Position numbers and translations under genes: made by a program. Positions 9,402 to 18,354 of a stretch of 64,000 nt of DNA are shown piece after piece. The stretch spans positions 62,001-126,000 of the forward strand of contig NZ_JAERVO010000006.1 of the NCBI RefSeq assembly GCF_016798325.1, written 5' to 3'. Under the pieces are notes generated by a model, which was given only the letters and a program-made list of their open reading frames with translations, searched no databases and was not told the origin of the DNA. Position 1 is the stretch's first letter. Every line of letters starts with the position of its first letter. This stretch comes from Marinobacter mangrovi (GTDB lineage: Bacteria > Pseudomonadota > Gammaproteobacteria > Pseudomonadales > Oleiphilaceae).

Positions 9402-10430
9402 ATGTGGCGCCTGTTTCAATGGTTTAAACCCAAAACTGAAAACCCGCCGACAGCGCGCCGTCAGAACAGCGGGCTGTTGAACGCGGCGGGTACCGATCCC
9501 GCGGATGAGGAACCCACCCGCGGTGCCCTCACCCAGCTTGAGAACCATCTGTTCTGCTGGCTGCTGGACGCCCCACCGGCCGAGCTGGCGCGGGATACGC
9601 CCGACGCCCCCGGGGTGCTGACACAGCTGCAGTCGCGCCTGGATGACGGCCATCTCATGGAACTGCCCCGCCAGCCGGCCGTCCTGCCCATGCTCATACG
9701 GGCGCTGTCTTCCGAAGACATCAGCCGCCACGAACTGGCCAACATCATCCTGGGCGATCCCGCCCTGACCGATCAGCTCATGCACGTGGCCAACAGCCCC
9801 TTCTTCCGGCCCAGCGACCAGCCGATCGAGTCCGTCGAACACGCGATTTTCCTGCTGGGACTGGATGGCGTGCGCAGCGTGGCCGCCGCCGCCGTGATGC
9901 GCCCGATGATGACCGCCCGCTCCAACCAGGAGGCGCTGTTTACACAACGGGTCTGGCGCTGGGGGTTGGCCTGCGCACGGGCGGCCGAACTGATCGCTCG
10001 CTCGCAGGGTGCGGATGGCAACGCCTTCTTCCTGGTCACCCTGGTGCCGGCGCTGGCCTACATCACGCTTCGCCGCGAGGTAACACGCATCTACCGGGGC
10101 CAGGATCAGGCCGCTCTGCCGGAACCGGCCGTCATCCGTACCGCCCTGAGAAACCATGAGTGGGACGTCGCCCGACTGCTGTCAGTACGCTGGGATCTGC
10201 CACCGCAATACCAGGCCTACCTGATGACTGCCGAGCGCCCGGCGCCCAACGGACCGCATACGCCCATCAACGACGGCATCATCCTGGGAACCCGGGAAGT
10301 ACTGCGCCATGCCCACCAACGGAACCTGCCGGAAGACCAGCTGTTACGCGCGCTGCAGATGGACGAGCCGACTTTCGTCAAAATCCGCACGGCCCTGCTG
10401 ACGATGCTCCGCGAGGCCCCTCATCCCTGA
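9402..10430 (+). CDS. HDOD domain protein
   Basis: The product has 342 residues. An unconserved, proline-rich N-terminal part is followed by an HDOD domain (about residues 85-270) with LPRQPAVLPMLIRALSSED, the pattern of helices leading to ILGDPALTDQLMHVANSPFF, and the IESVEHAIFLLGLDGVRSV core. HDOD domains are related to HD phosphohydrolases but lack the catalytic HD pair and are usually linked to signalling, stress or cyclic-di-GMP output. I preferred the ATG at 9402 (GAGG 8 bases upstream, MWRLFQWFKPK start) to the ATG at 9363, which has no ribosome site and would add 13 residues. It converges on the yihY-like gene with 16 bases between stops. Confidence 0.85.
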   Translation: MWRLFQWFKPKTENPPTARRQNSGLLNAAGTDPADEEPTRGALTQLENHLFCWLLDAPPAELARDTPDAPGVLTQLQSRLDDGHLMELPRQPAVLPMLIRALSSEDISRHELANIILGDPALTDQLMHVANSPFFRPSDQPIESVEHAIFLLGLDGVRSVAAAAVMRPMMTARSNQEALFTQRVWRWGLACARAAELIARSQGADGNAFFLVTLVPALAYITLRREVTRIYRGQDQAALPEPAVIRTALRNHEWDVARLLSVRWDLPPQYQAYLMTAERPAPNGPHTPINDGIILGTREVLRHAHQRNLPEDQLLRALQMDEPTFVKIRTALLTMLREAPHP

Positions 10431-10446
10431 AGCCGGCTGACGCCTG

Positions 10447-11775
10447 TCAGGTGCGGGATTCCAGGTCCTGAGGGACCGGTGACTGGTGCAACACCTCGGA
10501 CATGGTGCGGGGATCCCGGCTGTAGTGGGCATGCAGCTCCGGCGGCAGCACCTGGGGCAATCGCCGCGTCAGGTGATCTTCATCCGCCCGGACGGTTTGC
10601 AGGATGTCGTCGATGGTAATCAGGTCCAGTGCTCGACCGGGAAGCAGGCAGTCGCCGCCGCTACCGGCCAGATTGAGCAATCCGCCCCGGATCAGTTTGT
10701 CACTGACGCGACGGGTGATGTCCGCCGGCACCGCCATCAGGTGCTCCAGCTTCTCCTGTTGGGGCGCCGGCCGACCTTCACTGAAGGGCTTGCAGACCAT
10801 CCACATCAGCACCAGAGCCACCTGCTCCTGCAATTCAGGCGAATAGCGGACCCGATACCGCTTGGACACGGCCTGCTGGTTCTGCAGGTAGTAAACGATG
10901 CTGGCCCCAATGAGCAGCAGCAACCAGTTCAGATAGAGCCAGATCAGCAGGACAATACCGATCGCAAAGCTCGAATAGATCGCCGCGTACCGGGCGGAGC
11001 CGGCCACGAATGAGGCAAACAGCATCCCGCCAGCCTGCCAGGCAACGCCTGCCACCAGTCCGCCAATCGCAGCGTAGCGGAATTTCACACGGGTATTCGG
11101 GATGAAGATGTACACAAACGTGAAGGCCATCACCACCAGGAAGAATGGCGTAAAGCGGCTGGCAAACAGGATCAGTGAGCCCAGCGGTTCCACCGCCATG
11201 AGTGCCTGGACGTAGGTGGAAGAGAAAATGGTGGCCGTAATGCCGATGGCGCAGACGATCAGCAGCGGCCCAACCGTGATCACACTCAGGTAGTTGCTGA
11301 AACGCTGGGTCAGCGAGCGCATCTGGGGCACCCGCCAGATCATGTTGAACGAGCGCTCGGTCTTCTGGACCAGAGAGATCACCGTATAGACCAGCATGGC
11401 CAGCCCCACCGAGCCCAGCACCCCGACCTTGATATTGTCGACGAAACTGAGGATCTTCTCGGCCATCTCAATCCCCTGCGGCCCCATCGGCTCAAAGAAC
11501 TGGAACAGCAACGGCTGGATGCGCTGGTGCACGTCCAACGCTTTGAGCACGGAAAAACTCAGGGCCAGCAGGGGCACAATACTGAGCAGCGTCGTGTAGA
11601 CCAGGCTCATGGCATGGAGCGTCAGCTGACCGTTGATCACATCCCGGGTGACGGCATAGGCGGTACGGCCTGCCCGATAGAGCCAGGTCCAGGGCCAATG
11701 CCGTGGGGGATTGGGATTGGCCAGGATCCACTTTTCCACCGCCTGGATGCGTTCCTTCATGTCCGACAGGTTCAC
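10447..11775 (-). CDS. YihY/BrkB family inner-membrane protein
   Basis: This 442-residue protein has about six transmembrane helices between residues 50 and 305 and a cytoplasmic C-terminal extension of about 130 residues. The family signatures are GQLTLHAMSLVYTTLLSIVPLLA, YTVISLVQKTERSFNMIWRV and YAAIYSSFAIGIVLLIWLYLNWLLLLIGA, given here in parts. The family was once annotated as ribonuclease BN, which is wrong; its role is unknown, possibly transport. The start is a GTG at 11775 with AGGGAG at suitable distance. The C-terminal tail resembles a winged-helix-like soluble domain often fused to this family. Confidence 0.85.
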   Translation of the reverse strand: MNLSDMKERIQAVEKWILANPNPPRHWPWTWLYRAGRTAYAVTRDVINGQLTLHAMSLVYTTLLSIVPLLALSFSVLKALDVHQRIQPLLFQFFEPMGPQGIEMAEKILSFVDNIKVGVLGSVGLAMLVYTVISLVQKTERSFNMIWRVPQMRSLTQRFSNYLSVITVGPLLIVCAIGITATIFSSTYVQALMAVEPLGSLILFASRFTPFFLVVMAFTFVYIFIPNTRVKFRYAAIGGLVAGVAWQAGGMLFASFVAGSARYAAIYSSFAIGIVLLIWLYLNWLLLLIGASIVYYLQNQQAVSKRYRVRYSPELQEQVALVLMWMVCKPFSEGRPAPQQEKLEHLMAVPADITRRVSDKLIRGGLLNLAGSGGDCLLPGRALDLITIDDILQTVRADEDHLTRRLPQVLPPELHAHYSRDPRTMSEVLHQSPVPQDLESRT

Positions 11776-11973
11776 GGAAGCTCCCTTGATGCTGTAGTCG
11801 AAGCCTCATCGGCATCGCTTTATCGGTGACAGACCGATACGTACGACAAGGCGATCTCGACGTTCAGTATGGCGCATTTTTACGCACTGCAGAAATGAAA
11901 CGCCCCACAACCATCGATAAAACAGAGCGTTATCACGGGAACGGGGCGGTAACCAGGAGCATTCGGGGCCATC

Positions 11974-11996
11974 CCGGGCCGGTGTGGACGGCCCGG
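11974..11996 (-). terminator. GC-rich hairpin downstream of the amino-acid binding protein gene
   Basis: CCGGGCCG and CGGCCCGG form an 8-base perfect stem with a 7-base loop, 41 bases past the stop of the minus-strand gene at 12037. There is no run of U, so intrinsic termination is uncertain. The rest of 11776-12036 shows no gene; it holds the upstream region of the YihY-like gene. Confidence 0.35.
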
Positions 11997-12036
11997 CGCA
12001 CGGTATCGGCACCGGGCCCCACACGGGGACGGGGGA

Positions 12037-12795
12037 TCAGAGTTTCACGTTGAAATCGAAGTACTTGTCCATGATGCGGTCATAGACCCCGTTCTTTTTG
12101 AGCTTCTCCAGCGAGGCGTTGACCTTTTCCTGAAGCGCCTTGTCACGCTGGCGGAAAGCGGCGCCGACACCCATTCCGAAGATCCGGTCCGGCGTCTTGA
12201 TGAAGTCGCCCACCCGCTTGATGTCGCCATCCGCTTTGGCCAGATCGATCCCCACCGGTGCATCGACGAACATGGCATCCAGTCGGCCGCCACTCAGATC
12301 TAGAGCCACGTCATCGGTCTTGGTGTAACGCACGATGTCAGCGTCCGGCAGGAACTCTGTGACATAACGATCCTGGTTGGTGGCTCGCTGCACACCAATC
12401 CGCAATCCCTTGGCATGGTCCGGATCGAATTCCGTGGACTTCCGGACGAAGAAAGCGGACGGCGTCGTGTAATACGGGTCCGAGAACAGCACCGCTTTCT
12501 TACGCTCGTCGGTAATCGCCATCGAGGAAAAGATCATGTCGTACTTGCGGGCCAGGAGACCCGGAATGATGCCGTCCCACGCCTGTACCACCCAGTCACA
12601 GGGTTGGTTCGTGATGTCCTGGCAGACGGCATTCCCGAGTTCCACCTCGAAACCGCTCAGGGAGCCATCGGGCTGGATCATGCCAAAGGGTGGGTAAGGC
12701 GCGTCCATGGCCACGCGCAGGGCATCGCCATCACGGGCCTGAACGACGGTTGAGGCCAGGGTCAGGGCTAAGAGAAGAGTCGCAGTTTTTTTCAT
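12037..12795 (-). CDS. Periplasmic polar amino-acid binding protein (lysine/arginine/ornithine type)
   Basis: This 252-residue protein has a cleavable signal peptide (MKKTATLLLALTLASTVVQA) and a solute-binding domain 3 fold. Family hallmarks are LRVAMDAPYPPFGMIQPDG, FEVELGNAVCQDI, WDGIIPGLLARKYDMIFSSMAITDERKKAVLFSDPYY and the C-terminal NGVYDRIMDKYF. The Arg in DERKKAV normally clamps the ligand carboxylate. ArgT/HisJ-like specificity for basic amino acids is the best guess. No permease or ATPase gene is adjacent, so it is an orphan binding protein here that may feed a transporter elsewhere or act in sensing. Confidence 0.88.
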   Translation of the reverse strand: MKKTATLLLALTLASTVVQARDGDALRVAMDAPYPPFGMIQPDGSLSGFEVELGNAVCQDITNQPCDWVVQAWDGIIPGLLARKYDMIFSSMAITDERKKAVLFSDPYYTTPSAFFVRKSTEFDPDHAKGLRIGVQRATNQDRYVTEFLPDADIVRYTKTDDVALDLSGGRLDAMFVDAPVGIDLAKADGDIKRVGDFIKTPDRIFGMGVGAAFRQRDKALQEKVNASLEKLKKNGVYDRIMDKYFDFNVKL

Positions 12796-13377
12796 GGTGT
12801 GTCATCCATCTGTTCACGGTGTACGAGCGTCCTTCTGAGTCACAGGACGTCATATGGGTATCAATTCGTGTGAACAGTGGCGGGCTACTCGTTGTACCAC
12901 TCGCTGAGGGCGTGGCGGGACAGCCGGTAAAAACCCACCTGAATGCGGGCACACTGGCACTCGGGCAAACGATAGCCCGCCGGTAGTCTGCAACGGTTGT
13001 GATGGCTGTGGTTGACGCCCAAGCGACGATACCTCTTCCCGGAAACCGGGCCACCGCATACGCCGCAGCCTCGGAAAATCAGAGATTGAGCCAAAAGCAT
13101 ATGCCAATTCCCTCGATGCTGACCAGTACTTTTCTGAAGCCACTTTCGAGCATGCGACGCAATTTACAGCGTTGCGACATGGCGGCAGACGATCTATGGA
13201 ACCGGAACAGGCGCGCGGAGCTCTGAAGAAACTGGCCCGAGCCTCATCAGCCAGACACATCGGCGAGCGTACACGGACTTACAGATATGCGACGCGACAA
13301 GAGTCCGCCTCTTGGTCCGACACAGGGCGCTGCGTATGATGTCGCAGAACGAAACTGGACGGGATACGACATCAATC
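12796..13377. other. 582-base intergenic stretch without an assigned gene
   Basis: No credible gene was found. A plus-strand frame is open for about 107 codons from 13016 to a stop at 13337-13339, but it has no good start codon and no recognised family; it may be a gene remnant. Base composition is lower in GC than the flanks. The right end holds the promoter proposed for the amidohydrolase gene. Confidence 0.5.
13312..13340 (+). promoter_or_regulatory. Sigma-70-like promoter of the amidohydrolase gene
   Basis: TTGGTC (13312-13317) and TATGAT (13335-13340) are separated by exactly 17 bases. Transcription would begin near 13347, giving a leader of about 30 bases to the ATG at 13378. This supports that start over the ATGs at 13336 and 13339, which lie within the -10 element. 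Confidence 0.5.
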
Positions 13378-14547
13378 ATGCTGACGCTTATTCGGGGTGC
13401 CCATGTCCTGGCACCGGAAGATATGGGAATTCAGGATGTTCTGGTTGCTGGCGACACCATCCTGGAGACGGGTCGGGACATCCGGCTCAGTGGCAACGTC
13501 GCGATTGAAGAGATTGATGGTTCAGGGCACTACCTGACTCCGGGCCTGGTGGACACCCTGTCCCATATCATCGGCGGCGGTGGCGAAGGCGGCTTCCACA
13601 CCCGCACACCGGCCATGAATTTTTCCGACGCCATTCGTGGCGGTGTAACGACGGTGACCGGTGTGCTCGGCACCGATGCCATTTCCCGCACGCTACCCGA
13701 TCTGCTGGCCAAGGCGGCCGGTCTGGAAGCCGAGGGATTGAGTGTCGTCTGCCATACCGGCTCCTACCAGGTACCGGTGCGCACGCTTACCGGCAGTATC
13801 CAGCAGGACATCATGCTCATCGAGAAATTCGTCGGCGTGGGCGAGGTGGCGATTTCCGATCACCGTGGCAGCCAGCCCGACTGGCGTGAGATGGCCCGCA
13901 TCGGCGCCGAGGCCCGGGTCGGTGGACTGCTCAGTGGTAAAGCGGGGGTTGTCAGCATCCACGTGGGCGACAGCGAGGACCGCCTGGACCTGCTTTTTGA
14001 GGTGGCCGAGAAGTCGGATGTGCCGCTGGGCCAGTACTACCCCACTCACATCAACCGGTCGACGGCGTTACTCGACGCGGGGCTCCGCTTCATCCAGGGC
14101 GGCGGCACCATCGACCTGACGGCCAGCCACACGCCGGAAATCCTGGCCGCCGGCGAGATCAAGTGCGCCAGCGCCCTGCGTTACCTGCTGGACCATGGCG
14201 CCGATGAAAACCGTATTACCTTCAGCACCGACGGGCATGCAAGCCTGCCGCACTTCAATAGCGATGGCGTGCTGGAAAGCCTGAAAGTCGGTGCGATGAC
14301 GTCCATGCTCGAGGAATTCCGGGATGCGGTGTTCGAAGACGGCGTCAGCCTGACCCGGGCACTCAAGGCGGTCACCACCAACCCGGCGCGGGTGCTGAAA
14401 CTTCCCAACAAGGGTGCCATCGCCTCCGGGAAGGACGCCGATCTGCTACTGCTCGATCAAGACAGCCTCACCCTGACACACGTCATGGCCCGCGGACGCT
14501 GGTGCATGGAAAGCCAGGAGATCACTCGAAAGGGCACATTCGAGTGA
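13378..14547 (+). CDS. IadA-like amidohydrolase (isoaspartyl dipeptidase family) with altered metal ligands
   Basis: The 389-residue length equals E. coli IadA (390), which hydrolyses beta-aspartyl dipeptides at a two-metal centre. Shared blocks include LIRGAHVLAPED, IIGGGGEGG, GVLGTDAISR, VGGLLSGKAGVVSIHVGDS, YPTHINRS and FSTDGHASLPHF. Compared from memory with E. coli IadA, His195, His224 and Asp284 are kept, but the first His of the HxH pair is Leu61 (TLSHIIGG, with His63 kept) and the carboxylated lysine is Glu156 (GVGEVAISDHR). A Glu bridge occurs in other amidohydrolases, so a one-metal or different substrate activity is possible. I chose the ATG at 13378 from family length and the promoter position; 13336 is an alternative. 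Confidence 0.8.
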   Translation: MLTLIRGAHVLAPEDMGIQDVLVAGDTILETGRDIRLSGNVAIEEIDGSGHYLTPGLVDTLSHIIGGGGEGGFHTRTPAMNFSDAIRGGVTTVTGVLGTDAISRTLPDLLAKAAGLEAEGLSVVCHTGSYQVPVRTLTGSIQQDIMLIEKFVGVGEVAISDHRGSQPDWREMARIGAEARVGGLLSGKAGVVSIHVGDSEDRLDLLFEVAEKSDVPLGQYYPTHINRSTALLDAGLRFIQGGGTIDLTASHTPEILAAGEIKCASALRYLLDHGADENRITFSTDGHASLPHFNSDGVLESLKVGAMTSMLEEFRDAVFEDGVSLTRALKAVTTNPARVLKLPNKGAIASGKDADLLLLDQDSLTLTHVMARGRWCMESQEITRKGTFE

Positions 14548-14551
14548 TCCC

Positions 14552-14585
14552 TGAGCCGGCATTCGTGACTCTGAATGCCGGCTCA
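14552..14585. terminator. Hairpin between convergent genes
   Basis: TGAGCCGGCATTC and GAATGCCGGCTCA form a perfect 13-base stem with an 8-base loop. It lies between the stops of the amidohydrolase gene and cti, so it can serve both directions. There is no long U run on either side. Confidence 0.7.
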
Positions 14586-14596
14586 CGCCTCATCCC

Positions 14597-17002
14597 TCAC
14601 AGATTTTCGTAACGATTCACGTCGAAAATGCCCGCCTGGGACGGCTCCGTCTCTTCGACATACGCTTTGAAGTCAGCAATCACGTCCCAGAACTTCGGAC
14701 TGGTCCGGCGCACGCCCCAGCGGGCGGCCAGGTCGTGCAGCGTTTCCGGCGACTCAACCCGCTCCAACGCCGAGACGAACACATCCAGATCCGACAGCGG
14801 GACGTCGAAGCTGAAGTTGGGGTACGTGCCCAGCGTGCCTTCCATGACCGAAACCGTGTCCTCCTCCGGCAGCAGACGACTTTCCTCGGCGAACATGAAG
14901 GCCACATTCTCGTGCATGCGATTGTGAACCAGCGTGTAGATCCAGCGCTGGTCACCGTCCGTTACCCGCAGGAAGGTCACTTCCGGCAGGAACTTGATCG
15001 CTGGCAATGTGGCGCCGGTCTCGCGGGCGAGCGGTCGCAGGATGGCTTCCGCCCGGCGCTGGGAGGGGCTAAGGTCGGAGCGATCGCAGTCATCGTCCGA
15101 CATGCAGCGGTTCAGGGTATCCGGCGGCCCCATCACACGCGAGGCGCGCTGCGACAGCAGTTCGGTAAAACGCCGCATGATGGCCCGCTCGTCGCCCAGA
15201 TTCTCCACGCTGCTGTAGTCCAGCATGGTGGGCGTCTCGGTATCAAGGCCGGTGTAGGTGATCGCGTCCTTGATCTTGGCCAGCCCCTGGTACCAGTGGT
15301 CGTAGATCGGCTGACGCGACTCGGCCGGCACGAAGCGCAGGAAGTTGTCCTCCGAGCCGTTGCGGATCAGGTCGAAATACAGCCGTGTCTGGGCCTGGTG
15401 GGACACGCTGCCAAACACGTTGAAGTTCACCACCAGCTCGTAATAGGTGCGTTCGAACAGCGGATAGTCCATCACCCAGATGGTACGCGGCACCTGGCCG
15501 TGCAGGCCGCGGCGCACTGAAGCGCTGTCGTGATGGCGGAAAATGGTCAACAGCGCGTCCCGGTTCCAGTTGTCGCCGTCCCAGATCTCATCAAGCGTGG
15601 CGCCGCCGGCCCGGCGCTTGGCGTATTCGGCCTGACGCTGTTTCAGGTAGTCGTTACGCTTGTCCTTGTAGTCCAGCCACTGCGGCCCCAGCGCCAGCAG
15701 ATCACTGTCCTGACCGGGCAGCCCCAGCAAGGGCGACACCTTGCGGCGATAGTCTGCGTCGTTGACGTAGATTTCCTGATCCGGGTCTTCGAACACCGTC
15801 CAGAACTGATCCCGGATCACGTCCGTCGCGATCTGCCCGCGACAAACCGGCCCGCGAATGAAATTGCGCACGAAATACTCCGCGTCGTCGAGCATGAACT
15901 GGTAGCGGGATTTCGCCGGAATCGACTCGAATGTCTCGAAGGGGTTGGCGCGGTCGGCATAGTCGTAACCGGGCATGTCCTTCACCTGCCAGTCGGTGTC
16001 GAAGAACAGCGACTGGTAGCGCTTCATGCGGGTGTCGCCGAGCGGATAGGTGATGTGGGTCTTGGCCACGATCGAGCGGGTAATCGGCCGCAGACGATAG
16101 TAGACCGGAGCCCCGGCATCGCCGTTCGGCCGTACCGTATTCACCGGCAGGATCTTCTCGCCCGGCGCCGTCCAGGACCGGATCAGCTCGTAGAAATGAC
16201 GGCCCGAGATGTCCGGGAAGTACAGGTGCGCGGCAAACAGGTGCTCGAACAGGTAGCGCGACACCAATTGGTGCCGGTTGCCCGATTGGTTGAAGAAGGT
16301 TTCCCAGCGCTGGACCGCCGCCTGTTCCGCCTGGCTGGGGTTGAAGTCCGGTGCGTCCGTTACGGCGCCCTCTTCGATCCAGGTCTCCAGGGTATGGAAC
16401 TCCTTATCCGTCAGACCGGCCGCGGCAAACGGCATCCCGCCATGAGGGTTGGCGTCCGCGTAATCGTCAAAGCCTTCCAGGGTCGGACAGCTCAGAGGCC
16501 GGCCCATGCCCATCTTCACGCTGTCCGGTATCCGGCTGTTCGGTGCCAACGCATGCTGGCGCCCGTGTTCCAGCATCTTGTAGAGCACCGAGGTATCCCG
16601 GGCGTCCAGGGCGCCCCCGTCGACGTTACCGTGCAATACCGAAAAGAACCCTTTACGCCGCCAGTCCGCAGTGGTCAGCGCGTCGATACCCAGCCGGGTG
16701 GGCGCCATGTCTTCCAGGCGACCGCCGTCGTAGACCGGCAACGGCGATGCCCCGCGATCCAGCCCGTCGGCACTGGTCAGCTTGAGTTGGCAGGGGGAAT
16801 CGTAGCACCCGTGACAGGCGATGCATTTGGCTTCAAAGATCGGGCGGATGTCTTTCTGATAGTCGTAGGTCTGGTTCACGGCGACCAGCGGTTTCGGGTT
16901 GTCGTAGGTCGGCACCTGGCTGCAGGCGTAGACCAGCATCGACACAACCACCAACAGCAAGACGGAGAACAGGGTACGTGGGCGAGCGTGGGCACGGCGC
17001 AT
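14597..17002 (-). CDS. cti: Fatty acid cis/trans isomerase (Cti)
   Basis: This 801-residue periplasmic c-type cytochrome-like enzyme converts cis-unsaturated membrane fatty acids to trans in place, stiffening the membrane under solvent, heat or osmotic stress. A hydrophobic export signal (about residues 10-27) ends in VYACS, which is lipobox-like. The haem site is CIACH (Cys60, Cys63, His64), at the usual N-terminal position in Cti. Length fits the family (about 770-800), and long conserved stretches such as RPIFEAKCIACHGCYDSPC and HLYFPDISGRHFYELIRSW agree. It stands alone on the minus strand. Family members are usually made constitutively and controlled by substrate access. Confidence 0.92.
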   Translation of the reverse strand: MRRAHARPRTLFSVLLLVVVSMLVYACSQVPTYDNPKPLVAVNQTYDYQKDIRPIFEAKCIACHGCYDSPCQLKLTSADGLDRGASPLPVYDGGRLEDMAPTRLGIDALTTADWRRKGFFSVLHGNVDGGALDARDTSVLYKMLEHGRQHALAPNSRIPDSVKMGMGRPLSCPTLEGFDDYADANPHGGMPFAAAGLTDKEFHTLETWIEEGAVTDAPDFNPSQAEQAAVQRWETFFNQSGNRHQLVSRYLFEHLFAAHLYFPDISGRHFYELIRSWTAPGEKILPVNTVRPNGDAGAPVYYRLRPITRSIVAKTHITYPLGDTRMKRYQSLFFDTDWQVKDMPGYDYADRANPFETFESIPAKSRYQFMLDDAEYFVRNFIRGPVCRGQIATDVIRDQFWTVFEDPDQEIYVNDADYRRKVSPLLGLPGQDSDLLALGPQWLDYKDKRNDYLKQRQAEYAKRRAGGATLDEIWDGDNWNRDALLTIFRHHDSASVRRGLHGQVPRTIWVMDYPLFERTYYELVVNFNVFGSVSHQAQTRLYFDLIRNGSEDNFLRFVPAESRQPIYDHWYQGLAKIKDAITYTGLDTETPTMLDYSSVENLGDERAIMRRFTELLSQRASRVMGPPDTLNRCMSDDDCDRSDLSPSQRRAEAILRPLARETGATLPAIKFLPEVTFLRVTDGDQRWIYTLVHNRMHENVAFMFAEESRLLPEEDTVSVMEGTLGTYPNFSFDVPLSDLDVFVSALERVESPETLHDLAARWGVRRTSPKFWDVIADFKAYVEETEPSQAGIFDVNRYENL

Positions 17003-17119
17003 ATGACATCCTTTTCCCGGAAAATGGCACGACCAGTCATACGTGCCCGGCTGACAGATCGCTCATTATAAAGGGGAAAAGCGACAGGATCAGGACGTTA
17101 GCGTGACCTATCGACGGTT

Positions 17120-18148
17120 TCAGGAAATCTGGCGGAACCAGGCCATACGCCGCAGCATGCGGATGATCACGAAAGACAACACCGCCACGACCGCGACATC
17201 CAGCACAATGAACAGCCACAGCATGCCCTCGAAGTAGCGTGACAGCGGCATGGTGGCGAAAATCAGCAGCGGATGGATCAGATAGATGCCGAAAGACGCA
17301 TCCGACCAGGCGCTGATGCCCGGGCGCGCTCTCAGGTGCTCCGCCTGTTGGCGCAGCAATAGGAAGATGGCGAAGGTACAGAGGATGACCAGCGGGCCCA
17401 GATTATTCAGGATCAGGAAGTCCTCATGGATCCCGAACCTCCGATAAAGCACCGCATTGAGACCGGCGCCGACCAGTACCGTCGTCACCACCACACCCCA
17501 CAGCGTGGCCGGAGAAAACCGGAAACGTTCGGGATAGCGGTCGATCACGTAGCCGCCGACAAAATACAGGATGTACAGCGGAAACACGGCGTACCAGGTG
17601 ATGTCCGAGTCCACCACAGCCTTGACCAGCAGTGAGCCCTGGTCCAGGGCGGCGAAGACGAAGAACAGGATCGCCAGGGCGGCAAAATCCGCCAGCCCTG
17701 GTTTCTCGCCCCGGATGTACTGGTTCAGGAACGGCGCAAACAGCATCAGGCAGGCAAACATCGTCAGGTACCAGAGATGGCCGTAGCTGTGGCCGGCGCG
17801 GATCATGGTACCGGTCAGCGCCAGCAGGGAGCGGTGATCCGGGTTCCACAGGAAGTAGCCCAACACCAGGTACACCAGGTTCCAGACGATGATCGGTGGC
17901 AGCAACCGCCAGGCGCGCTTGCGCAGGAATTCAGGGGGCTCGATCGCCCGCCCCAGCAACACGACGCCGGACGCCATCACGAATAAAGGCACCGAAAAGC
18001 GACTGGCGGCATCCATCAGGTTGGCAAACCACCAGTCAACGTCACTGATGACGCCGTATTGCTTGTAGAAAACCGTGCTGACATGAATGGCGATTACCGC
18101 CAGGATGGCGATAACGCGGAGATAGTCGATCCAGACTTTGTGTGGCAT
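17120..18148 (-). CDS. Acyltransferase 3 family membrane protein
   Basis: The product has 342 residues and about ten transmembrane helices. The N-terminus VWIDYLRVIAILAVIAIHVS contains the family's conserved R and H (RxxA...H), followed by FSVPLFVMASGVVL and GHLWYLTMFACLMLFAPF. Such proteins move acetyl or other acyl groups onto extracellular sugars or lipids; the acceptor here is unknown, and no polysaccharide genes are adjacent. I chose the ATG at 18148 (AGGGA upstream, MPHKVWIDYLRV start) over an ATG 21 bases upstream without a ribosome site. A 206-base gap (18149-18354) with no gene separates it from the DUF952 gene. Confidence 0.88.
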   Translation of the reverse strand: MPHKVWIDYLRVIAILAVIAIHVSTVFYKQYGVISDVDWWFANLMDAASRFSVPLFVMASGVVLLGRAIEPPEFLRKRAWRLLPPIIVWNLVYLVLGYFLWNPDHRSLLALTGTMIRAGHSYGHLWYLTMFACLMLFAPFLNQYIRGEKPGLADFAALAILFFVFAALDQGSLLVKAVVDSDITWYAVFPLYILYFVGGYVIDRYPERFRFSPATLWGVVVTTVLVGAGLNAVLYRRFGIHEDFLILNNLGPLVILCTFAIFLLLRQQAEHLRARPGISAWSDASFGIYLIHPLLIFATMPLSRYFEGMLWLFIVLDVAVVAVLSFVIIRMLRRMAWFRQIS

Positions 18149-18354
18149 GCACGTCCCTGAGGCTGGCATGCGTCAGACCAGAGGCACAGCGAACCCCGTC
18201 CAACGGCGCATTCAAGACAGGCAGGCCCCGCTTTCACGTCGTCTTGGCGGCGTTCGAAGGGATCCTGCGAGACAAAGCCCATTATTTTGTCAGGGATCCG
18301 CCGGGGCGAATATATCGCGCGTCCGTATACAGGCTTCAGCGACACATCTGCGCC

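Noticed and set aside
12850..13260. 137-codon minus-strand frame in the intergenic stretch
   Set aside because: No ribosome site, Cys/Arg/Pro-rich composition, no recognisable motif.
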